A stretch of DNA of 49,714 nt, taken from the NCBI GenBank assembly GCA_037447655.1, contig JBBHKE010001031.1, positions 91,292 through 141,005 of the forward strand. Reading direction: 5' to 3'. The position numbers and the translations under genes were made by a program. The stretch's first letter is position 1. Every line of letters starts with the position of its first letter. This document shows, piece after piece, positions 12,701-20,526 of this stretch. Source of the DNA: Zygnema cylindricum (taxonomy: Eukaryota; Streptophyta; Zygnematophyceae; Zygnematales; Zygnemataceae). The notes under the pieces were generated by a model that saw nothing but the letters and a program-made list of their open reading frames with translations, did no database searches and had not been told where the DNA came from.

Positions 12701-15700
12701 CTGCTTCCATTCACGTGTCATGAACTGCTAGCTGGCCTTCCCGCAATGGCTACTTTAAAGTTCCCTTTAGCAACTGCATATAAACTAGACGAGGACTGAC
12801 AGTAAGCATCAAATGAGAAGGATTCCTCTTTGTCTCACTTTTATGGTAGGGGTTGGGCATATTTGCAGGATTTTTACAATGTAGGAAGAGACGATCCTAT
12901 GGGTCACCGAGCTACCTTTTTCTATGGTCCTATGATGCAGGGTAGAGATGGTTTGGGAGCATGTCCTTGTGTAGGAACTGGAGTGATATTCCGTCGTGAT
13001 GCTCTCATTTCTATTGGAGGTCAGGCATTTGGCTCTATTACTGAAGACTACAATACAGCAATGGCTCTCATGGGGGCAGGTGAGGCAAAGAAAAAAGTTA
13101 AAAAATACAAAAGAATATTGAAAAGGTAATCGCAAAGAGTACACAAATGGGAGGAAAGATGTCTGACAGCTCAAAAAGAAAACAATACTACATCGTGAAT
13201 CGCTATTAGCATTAATAACACTAATACGGTGACGTTTTTTCTGACACCTGAACTTCAAATAGTGTTAATTATACTGATTGTTTTTTTTTTTACACTAATT
13301 TGGTAAACAGTTGAAAATTGTCCATGTTGTTCAGACGTAAATAAGAACCAATTCTGTGCATCATGAGATAGTCCAGAATCTCAGAAAGTAATACTGTACT
13401 CCTTACTCTTATTTGCTAATAGTCTGAAGCAAATACAATTGCAACCTGTGGCTCATGAATGAATACAGTCTACGAACCTACAGGTCATTGAAATCCTTTC
13501 TGTACCCAACCAAACATTCATAGCCGTGACGAGAGAAAGGGAAATGCTCTCACCCATTGTTTTTGTGGTGAACAGGCTTCTCATCCATATATTTGAATGA
13601 TCGCCTTATTTATGGTTTGGTTCCGGACGATCTCAATTCTGTCTTCAAACAGAGGCTCCGTTGGGCAATGGGTGCTATACAGGTGCTCTTTTAATTCTTG
13701 GACACAACAACTTCTGCCATGTTTTCTGTCGTAGCTCTCAGTTTTTCTTTTGTTCTTTCTTATTTGCTGACATTTCTTGCTTCAAAACCTCACCTTTACC
13801 GTATTTTGAAACAGCTCCACTGCTGTCAGAAAAAATTATAATAGGGTGATTATACGTATGCAACTACTGGCCAGTAATCACTGTAATCGTAAAAAATGTA
13901 CTTTTTTTACCAGATCGTGCAGTTTCTTATATAAATAGTATGATTACTGCACCAGTAAAGCAGTTGTAAGGGCTCGTCTAATTCCCTTTCAAGTCGGTGG
14001 TGGAAGCTCTCGTATAGGAGGCTCAACTGCAAGAACATATATTGCTGTATATTGCTTGTACTGCTTGAAATATGAAGGTTCAACAGTTCTGATTGTTGAA
14101 TTTTGGACTGTCCATCTGTGCTAGATTTTACACCGTAGTAATCCCCTTTTCAAACCGGAGTTGACGATCACACAGTCCATACTATTCTTCCAGTCAGCCA
14201 TCCAGGTAAGCTTCTGGTGAATTTTATATGTATGGGCTGTTATATGTATATGTATATGCATATGTATATGTATATGCATATTTATACGTATATGTATACG
14301 TATATGTATATGTTTATGCATACGTATACGTATATGTATGTGTGAAGTTTTTGTATATTTTCTCAGCTGCAACTGTCTCAAGAAAAAATATCTGTATATA
14401 TCATTTCCCAACTTGAATGGGGAGGAAGATTGGCTGGGTGGTTGGTGCAGTATTATCTATCTCTACCCACATTCTTTGTAATGTTGGCCCCAATTATTTA
14501 TATGTTTTTTCAAACGAGTCCAATTAGAGCTCGTGTAGATCAATTCTGTTTTTTCTTCGGTTTATACTACGGCTTTAACCGCCTCATGCTTTGGAAGGCT
14601 TACAGAGGAGTGCCTAACAAAGGTTTGGAGATGTGGAGAGGCACCCAAGCCTGGGTGTGGACAGTTCCTAACAATATGAAAGCCTGCTGGAAAGTGACTA
14701 CTTCCGAAATGTGGATATTCAAGATTTTGGGTGTCTCGGAGGTAAATGGATAAGATGGCACGTGGAGGATATGTACCTGTGTAAAGAATTCAATGAACAA
14801 GTCATCGAATGATCGTAGCCGTTGATCATAGGAACCAACATGTTTCATAGCCTTCCGCCTTCGGTTAGAGTCTTAACAAACGGGAAACGTCGCATGGAAC
14901 GTAGTTGAACATACCGTACCGCTGTTCTCGAAATGCACGAAACAAACAAAAACAAGTACGTTATTAGTACAGCGATTTACTGTACTGTATCGTTCGGACT
15001 CTCACGTAGTTCGTACAAATGACGGTACGGTACATCACGCGTCGCTATTATTAGCGTTAATGATTTTTTCGGCCCATACACATATTTCTCGGTGCACACT
15101 TGTCGGATAAGTAATCGGACGGCTGCGATGGAAATGTAAAATTCTTACCTTCCTATTGGCGGCCTCGAAAAAAAAACTGGACAAACTGTGCAGGAAGAAA
15201 AATTGACGTAAAAAACTTTACGCTACCGTAGTAGACTACTACACCGTGTGTCGCTATTAGTGTTTATAATTTTTTCGCCACTTAAAACATCTTTTTTCCG
15301 TACACACTTGTCCGATTTTCAATGTGAGACCGCTAATCGAAAGCTAAAAATCGTACCTTTCAATCGCAACCGTCAGATCCACAATCCGACAAGTGTGTAC
15401 GGAGAAGATGTTTTAAGTGGCGAAAAAAACATTGACGCTAATAGCGATGTACTGTAGTTAACGCTAATCCAAGGTGTACGGAACGACTGTCCACTAAGCG
15501 TCTATTCTTTGGTAACAAAGGCAACGCGATTAGTCAACCTCCGTACTTTTTATCCGACTGTGTACGGATCTGCGGTTCACATAGAAAGTTTATCGCTGGC
15601 TTGCCACGGAAATCCAGTTGTACTTTTGTACCTTCGTATCGAAAAAAAGAGTCAATTTACCATCGCGGTTAAAGAACAGTACTGTAATAGACTGTATATT

Positions 15701-18516
15701 ACAAAACTGGACTATCTTCCATGGTCATTCTCACCTCTTTCTCCGTCTCTCTTTCCTATCTCCCCTCTCTCCCTCCCCTGTTTTCTAGCCCATATCTCCC
15801 ACTCTCCCCTCTCCCTTTCTCCTCCCTTATTCCTTCTCTCCCTGCTTTCCTCTTCCTCTCTCCTCTCTCCCCCAATCCCCTCCCTCCTCCCCTCCCCCCG
15901 CCTCCCTCCTCCCCTCCCCCCGCCTTCCTCCCCCCCTCCCTCCCCTCCCTTCCCTCCCCACACTCTCTCCTCCCTCCCTCCCTAAATGGGGAGGAGGTTA
16001 CTGCTGCTACTCTCTCCTCCATTTTTTCTCCCTTTTCTCTCTCCCAGACCAGAATCTCTTTCTGAGATGTCAGAGAGAGGGAAAAGAGAGAGAGGAAAGA
16101 ATGAGGAGAGAGAAAAAAAATAAGAAATGGGGGAGAAGAATAAACTGAGGAGTTAATTGAGAAATGAAAATCAGATGTTTTTTCAATTCCTTTTTATTCC
16201 CCTCTAGCTTTCCGAAATTTGTGCTTTTCGGACTTTCCAAAAATAGTCAAAGGTTCAGTTTTTTGCCATTTCATCATATGTTTTACCAAACATTTATCTG
16301 AAATTTACCCAATTAACCAAATATTCTAATTATACCAAAAATTTACCCAAGTTTCACCAGAATGTTACCCACATTGTACTCAAATTTCAACAAAACGTTA
16401 CTCATTTTTTACCCAAATTGACCAAAATGTGACCAAAGTTTTCCTTGTAGTGGCAATATTTAATAGTGCTAATTCTTGGTAATGCACTCAACCTTAAACA
16501 TTGCAATTTAGGCTCATATTTTGCGCGAATTCACCCAACTCATTTTTTCAACTCTATTTAAGATTTTTTTGAAATACACAATAAATAGTTTCTTAGAATC
16601 ATAAACAAAAAAAAGGGATTATGTGATATGTTTATAAACAAAGATGATCAATGACCAAGTTTCTCCATAAAATTTGTGTGTGAGAACCAGATTAGCACCT
16701 ATTTACGTTGGAGAAAAAAGGGTTGTTTTGAAAAGTTCTTTTACATTTGTGTCTAAGGTTCTCCTAAATCTCCTTATAATCCGTAGTATTAAGCAGTGTT
16801 TGTTATCCTATCTTTTAATGCCTGTACATATATTAGTGGGAAAGATGTTATAATATAAACAACGTCGTGTGGTTAACATTACTACGAATTGGGAATGTAT
16901 GAAACAGATTGGCTTTGAGGTGACGAAAAAGAATGCGGAAAGTGATGTTTGGTGTTCACTTAGATGGACCTGGGTTTACCTCCTCTACTACCTCCTTATA
17001 GTTTTGGGAATCTTGCTCAATGTCCCACGATTCGCTTTCGGTGCTTATTCTTTCAACTCCTTCATGGGACAGGTGACCTTTTCGAAACCATTTTCATCCA
17101 TACAGGCTATCCTCACCTTGTTTTTTCGATTTCAAATGTTTTTGAATACTTATTTCAAATCCTTTTTTCTAAATCCTTTTTTCAAATCTTTTTTATACTG
17201 CTATTGTTTCCCCTCCTGCGAAACGTTGATGCTAGAAACAATGTTGAGATCAGAAATAGTTTTGATATTGCTATCAAAAACAATGTTAATATCAGAAACA
17301 ATATCAATATATTTCAAAGACAATGCTGGTATCAGAAGGTCCATCGAGGGGGGGTTTTGGGTTGTGACAGGTTGTGGCTATTGCTTGGGGCATTCTCGTA
17401 TGTATGTACATCTGGCCTCCAGTATCTATGATTTGTCCGTGGTACAAACCTGGAGTGGGAGGAAAAGTGGAGTGGGATGATACTCCACCAGAGCTCGCAG
17501 ATGCTTTCCATCCCGAAAATGGTACCTCTCCCTCTCCCTCTCCCTCTCCGAAGAAGTGGAGAGGACAACTTGGGTTTCCCGTTGCTGTCAGTGCAGTCAG
17601 CCTCAGAAGGAAAAGACAAATTGTAGGTTGCAAATAGTAATAAGTTATAAAGTACTCTACTCAAAAAATAATTAAGTAATTAAACTCCGATGCTGCGATT
17701 CTTTCAAGTTGGGCCTCATTGTATGCTCGGAGAAGGTCCTCCGAACTAAAAATTGGGTACTTCATCTTTATTTAAATAAAAAAAATAACTTTGTATTTAC
17801 GTTATAAGAATATGGGGGAGGACAGGCCCGGCCGCCGAGGTAGAGAAGCAAATTCAGCAAGAGGCAGAATTGATAAGGCACCAACCGTTATGTTGGGAGT
17901 GGTTTAAGGAAAACGCGGCGTTACGGCTTCGAAAGTGGTTTGGGTAAAAATCTTTAACTTTTCAAGAACTTGAACAGTTTTTTTCTCTCTCCCTCTCTTT
18001 CTTTAGAAAAACAAATGGGAGAGGGAGAGGGAGAGGGGGAGATATCACGAACAAAATCCTTCATAAGTTGTTCGATTTCGGTTTGGTTTCATTTGAAAAG
18101 TAATACACAGTATGTTCTTTACATAATAACAATAATTTGAACATCTTAGTATGTCCTGTACCTATTATTTTGGGCTTTAAGTTGATCTTTACTATCAGGT
18201 ATTTTCCTTTTGCAGACCCCCACAAGATGTTTCCGAAAAAAAATCGATTCGTAATTTAAGTAAAAGTGCAAGTGTCCTTTCTCGTCCGGAATTCACTCTC
18301 ATGCGTCGAGTTCGAGACAGTTTTATGTTCTTTTTTGTGAACTCTGTCACTCTTATATCACTATTTGTCGCGGGAATTCTCTACATATTATACCACACTG
18401 AGCCTGTCCAATCTTTCATTCATTCTTACTTAGTCCCCCTGACAATACAACATCTTCGAGATTACTCGCTTCCTCAAGCTTCGATTTACCGAATAATCCG
18501 TAATTATATTCCGTAG
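1953..18516 (+). CDS. GH26-TM-ankyrin-GT2 fusion: predicted membrane polysaccharide synthase with built-in extracellular hydrolase
   Basis: I assembled 22 exons: 1953-2342, 2966-3129, 3625-3967, 4544-4699, 5530-5628, 6620-6722, 7199-7274, 7412-7594, 8013-8253, 8793-8897, 9376-9540, 9873-10166, 10534-10811, 11738-11894, 12178-12396, 12869-13079, 13576-13682, 14367-14741, 16908-17072, 17371-17622, 17840-17943, 18216-18516. All use GT-AG introns, all phases match, and the total of 4488 nt gives 1495 residues plus stop. Order of parts: signal peptide (about 1-22), GH26-like domain (about 60-415), beta-rich ectodomain (to about 530), TM (537-561), ankyrin repeats (about 586-690), two TMs (about 765-813), cytosolic GT2 (about 835-1100), then five TMs. 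By family knowledge the GT2 part extends a beta-glucan from a UDP-sugar and extrudes it. The GH26 part cleaves beta-mannan, beta-1,3-xylan or mixed-linkage glucan. The substrate here is not known. Weakest joints: the exon 8 start (7343 is an alternative) and the exon 20/21 junction. Confidence 0.85.
2876..2925. repeat. (GGAAC)n pentamer repeat in intron 1 of the fusion gene
   Basis: Perfect acggaacggaacggaac units decay into gaattgaacggagtggaac. It lies about 45 bases upstream of the exon 2 acceptor, and no function is evident. Confidence 0.6.
4160..4445. mobile_element. Short-class inverted-repeat element with a duplicated left end, in intron 3
   Basis: The left terminus occurs twice: tacactgtgaaccgctattagagtcaatg at 4160 and tacaccgagaaccgctattagagtcaatg at 4224, each followed by ttttctccacttaaa. 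The right end is gttgatttaagtggca...acagcgatacacagcggacta. The same ccacttaaa/ttaagtggc inner arms occur in the copies at 15240, 40970, 41199 and 41681. Confidence 0.65.
5335..5480. repeat. Degenerate tandem repeat of attcaagaatc/aatccaaggatc in intron 4
   Basis: About nine imperfect units of 13-15 bp (tcaagaatcattcattcaagaatcattaatccaaggatc...) lie just before exon 5. Confidence 0.6.
5629..5775. repeat. Imperfect direct duplication of about 72 bp in intron 5
   Basis: The segment ttaccgcctggttattgtat...catccttggggattttgt at 5641 recurs at 5719 as ttaccacctggttattgtat...catccttgggattttgt. Confidence 0.6.
6800..7012. mobile_element. Degraded inverted-repeat element in intron 6
   Basis: Arms are cccatctctattagagttggtgaatta near 6810 and gattaactctaatagtgattggcag near 6980. 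They resemble the CTGCCCATCGCTATTAG-end subfamily but have diverged. Confidence 0.5.
7199..8253 (+). CDS. Beta-rich ectodomain and first membrane helix (exons 7-9 of the fusion gene)
   Basis: Residues about 419-530 read as alternating beta-strand sequence (NQTVTVTVGVPSQIYP, then EETYLMNISIIF), with possible N-glycosylation sites at NQT, NIS and NSS. This agrees with a lumenal or extracellular location. Exon 9 carries one strong membrane helix, residues about 537-561 (core SVVIFLLLLISFYVII), followed at once by RR, which by the positive-inside rule puts what follows in the cytosol. Exon 8 probably begins at 7412 after ttgcag. A start at 7343 after tttttag also keeps frame and would add about 23 hydrophobic residues; I consider it less likely. 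Confidence 0.68.
7780..7979. mobile_element. 200-bp inverted-repeat element in intron 8
   Basis: Ends are TACTCTGCCCATCGCTATAAG and CTAATAGCGATGGGCGGTA, inverted and TA-edged. It encodes nothing. Confidence 0.75.
8254..8400. repeat. 22-bp purine minisatellite directly after the exon 9 donor
   Basis: Units gtgggaggagagagaggaaagg and gtggcgggagagagaggaaagg alternate for about four to five copies. The array starts about a dozen bases into intron 9. Each unit starts with gtggga or gtggcg, the same form as the donor itself, so decoy donors are present. Confidence 0.8.
8793..10166 (+). CDS. Ankyrin repeat module (exons 10-12 of the fusion gene)
   Basis: Exon 10 has GNIAVMEEISKMKGFDIN followed by GFTALHSAV. 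Exon 11 has VEWLLSHGADFQCKKQ, then DTALHYAAANGFADVAQILLRFGANP. Exon 12 begins NATPGDLALENGHIELASDFI. These are about three ankyrin repeats with the expected TALHxA and GADxN landmarks. Exon 12 continues into a charged linker and then TWRFFAVVCQ, the start of the next membrane helix. The module lies between TM1 and TM2, on the cytosolic side of the predicted topology, and probably binds a protein partner. Ankyrin repeats are not part of bacterial BcsA or of the plant CesA layouts I know. Confidence 0.85.
10199..10338. repeat. Exact tandem duplication of 70 bp in intron 12
   Basis: ttaaggcctacagaacacat...gtaagagactatgaatt appears twice at a spacing of exactly 70 bases with no visible mismatch within the unit. 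It is recent, or an assembly artefact. Confidence 0.9.
10534..13682 (+). CDS. Processive GT2 glycosyltransferase domain, cellulose-synthase/BcsA type (exons 13-17)
   Basis: Exon 13 encodes two membrane helices (about 774-784 and 793-813) and then FPSVDVYVVCYDEP, the GT2 entry strand. The exon 13/14 join restores NMRYPPAKLQVYVLDDG; DDG (878-880) binds UDP. Exon 15 has HHAKAGNIN and VVVFDCDMIP, whose DxD (953-955) holds the metal, and ends with FVQTPQ. Exon 16 has FFYG, CPCVGTGVIFRR and GSITED; TED (1049-1051) carries the catalytic base. Exon 17 ends QRLRWAMGAIQ, with the QxxRW motif at 1087-1091 that binds the acceptor glucan. All signature residues are intact, so a processive beta-glycan synthase is strongly supported. 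From memory, the CVGTG and GGQ-GSITED stretches resemble fungal mixed-linkage glucan synthases as much as BcsA. This needs a search. Confidence 0.92.
10874..11047. mobile_element. 174-bp inverted-repeat element in intron 13
   Basis: Ends are TACACTGCCCATCGCTAATAG and GTTATTAACGCTAACAACGAAGGGCGTGTA. TA at both edges. Confidence 0.7.
11306..11502. mobile_element. 197-bp inverted-repeat element in intron 13
   Basis: Ends are TACAAAGCCCATAGCTATTAGTGTTAA and TTAACACTTATAGCGATGAGCGATGTA. This is the second element in the same intron. Confidence 0.7.
14228..14340. repeat. (TATATG/TATACG)n simple repeat in intron 17
   Basis: The unit tatatgtatatgcatatg repeats with tatacg variants and ends about 25 bases before the exon 18 acceptor. 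Confidence 0.8.
14367..18516 (+). CDS. GT2 channel helices, gating loop and C-terminal membrane region (exons 18-22)
   Basis: Exon 18 encodes WLVQYYLSLPTFFVMLAPIIY and a second helix near 1154-1170. The exon 18/19 join restores LGVSEIGFEVTKKNAE. Its F-x-V-T-x-K (1225-1230) matches the gating loop of BcsA-type synthases. Further helices lie at about 1243-1262, 1278-1298 and 1432-1455. Exon 20 contains an SPSPSPSP linker encoded by a (CTCCCT)n microsatellite at 17525-17549. I end exon 20 at 17622 (att|gtaggt) and start exon 21 at 17840, joining RRKRQI to VEKQIQQ. If exon 20 is not spliced there, translation stops at 17635-17637. The last exon ends with tag at 18514-18516. No PilZ domain is visible. 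Confidence 0.72.
15240..15456. mobile_element. 217-bp short-class inverted-repeat element in intron 18
   Basis: Left end TACACCGTGTGTCGCTATTAGTG, inner arm ccacttaaaacatcttttttccgtacacacttgtccg, mirrored by cgacaagtgtgtacggagaagatgttttaagtggc and GACGCTAATAGCGATGTACTGTA. The arms are long, so the whole unit can fold into one hairpin. Confidence 0.8.
15720..16010. repeat. Pyrimidine-rich (CTCCCT)n-like tract in intron 18
   Basis: Almost pure C/T on the plus strand for nearly 300 bases. It gives open but meaningless frames. Confidence 0.85.
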
Positions 18517-18829
18517 TTATGTTCCGTAGTTATATTGCGTAATTATGTTCCGTAATAATAAACCGTAATGGTTTTCCTTTATAATCATCCACAGTGCTGA
18601 ACTGTGGTCAAGATCTAACTATGGTCGCCTGTTAAGGAATAGTGAAAAGTGCACTATTCTTTTTTTTTATTATATTTCCTCTGTTTGTGATATATGGAGG
18701 AGAGTAAAACATTTTTAGCATAAGATTTTTAGTTTCTACCTTAGGTAGTGTTTTTCTTACTGACTATTGTGAAATAATTTATGGTACGCCATTCTTGTGG
18801 TTTTACTTCTATGCGACTCCTTTGTAAAG

Positions 18830-19000
18830 GAAAAAAAAGGAAAGAATAAAAAAAAGAAATAAAGAAGAAGACGAAGGAGGAAAGAAGAAGAAAGAAGAAG
18901 GTAAAAGGAAGAAGGAAGAATGAAAGAAAGAAAGGAAGCAAGAAAGAAAGAAAAAAGAAAGAATGGAAGAAGAAAGAAAAGAGGAAGTGGTGAAAAAAAA
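18830..19000. repeat. A/G-rich (GAAA/GAAG)n tract
   Basis: Nearly pure purine on the plus strand (aagaaagaagaaggaaga...). Confidence 0.8.
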
Positions 19001-19840
19001 AAGGTCGTAAAAGAATTGAAGTTCTGAACAAACGGAAGTGGGAATTTGGTCCTATTTTAAACTCCTCAAAAGTTAGCGGAACCAAGTGTCAGAAAATTCA
19101 CGGTCATCTTCATTTCAACTTTTCCAGAATAAGAGGGCAATGAAGACAAAAAAGATCTCTCGCAAGTGGCTAAGTTATGTTCATATGGAGTACGACTAGA
19201 ACTGATTATCAGGTTTTTTAGAGATTAAATACTCTGTTTTTATACACAGTCAATGATGCTTAAAATCGTGGACTGATGTTTATACGAGTGGCAATTAAAA
19301 ATTCTTTATTGGGAAGTGTAGTTGTTTACATTTGGAGAGGCAATATGAATTGTTTACATTAAAGCCTCCGCGAAAAAGTGGGAGAGAGAGAGAGGGAAGC
19401 AGAGAAGGGATCTCTGTACGAGAGAGGGAGCGAAGTTGTGGGAAGTAATTTTTGAAGAGGGAGAGATGGGAGTAGCGGGAGGAAAAGTTTGGTAGTTAGG
19501 TATTGGTGCTTCAATATTGAAAAGAAAATTAGAAAGATTCTGAAGAACATTTTATTTTCAACATAGGGACAAAAATTATTCGGTAGTGGAAAATTAATTG
19601 TGGGCAAGGGAGGGTTTACACAGTGGGGGAGAAGTGCAGGAAGAATTTTAGGCTTATGACCCTGGGAGATGGAAAAAGTGGGACAAGTAAGTTGGCTCAG
19701 GCTTCAGTGGATTCTAGTCATGTAGTAGTGAATTATTAAATATGATTTAGGACATTAAAAAGGCTGTATAAATGCCTCGTATTTTCTAGAAACTGGAGAT
19801 GTTTCGTGGAAGCTTGCATCATTAGGAAAGAAGCATATAC

Positions 19841-20526
19841 TACACCGCCAATCGATATTAGCGATTAGAAATTACTAGTGTTAAAAATTAATTAGCGTTA
19901 TTTACTCTAATTTGAGTTTTTCAAGATTTTGAACAAAAAAGTTAACTCTAATTGATGGAAAATGCTAATTTGGGTACAACGGATTTGCCATCAGGATCTT
20001 CACAGTAAAATAGGTAAAAGTACAAAATTTGACAAATTGTACACCGTCGCGTCCTTCTACTCTAATTTATTCTTAACTCCACTTTGGGTTTTTTCCCGTA
20101 TGATTAATACGCAATCAATATCTTTACACTGAAATAGGTATGATCTCATTCTGCCTTTCATTCTGAGCGCAGTTTTACGTGCGATCGCGATTATTTTAAT
20201 GTGTTTCGTTCTTTTTTACTCAACAAAGTACCATTTTGTACGGACTGACACGTCTGTACACCACAATATTCAAGAAGATTTTAAATTAAAATTATGAACG
20301 CTAATTCATCAGAACCTTAATTGACGCCAAAAAAAAAATAGTGTTTTTAATTCTATTTCAGGTTTTGGGGTTAAAATTTGGGGGGTGCCGATATAATGTA
20401 TTTCACCAGAACCTTAATTGACGCCAAAAAAAAATTAGTGTTATTAATTCTATTTCAGGTTTCGGGGTCGAAATTTGGGGGATGCCGATATAATGTCCAT
20501 CAGCGCAAATAACGATTGGCGGTGTA
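19841..20526. mobile_element. 686-bp non-autonomous inverted-repeat element with internal tandem duplication
   Basis: Ends are TACACCGCCAATCGATATTAGCG and CGCAAATAACGATTGGCGGTGTA. Inside, a unit of about 97 bp (cagaaccttaattgacgcc...gtgccgatataatg) occurs twice, near 20306 and 20408. This unit includes the ggtgccgatata block also seen in the elements at 1 and 31234. Confidence 0.8.

Larger units (their letters stand above)
14742..16907. other. Intron 18 of the fusion gene, 2.17 kb, the longest in that gene
   Basis: It contains a degraded element from about 15033 (tacatcacgcgtcgctattattagcgtt), a complete element at 15240-15456, a pyrimidine tract at 15720-16000, and at 16255-16445 a degenerate repeat of about 20 bp built on atttacccaaattaaccaaa. 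Confidence 0.7.

Noticed and set aside
14228-14416. VYVYAYVY-type reading frames on both strands
   Set aside because: Produced by the TATATG simple repeat in intron 17.
15712-16065. Overlapping open frames rich in S/P/L or G/E/R on both strands
   Set aside because: They arise from the pyrimidine tract; no start context, splice signal or domain supports them.
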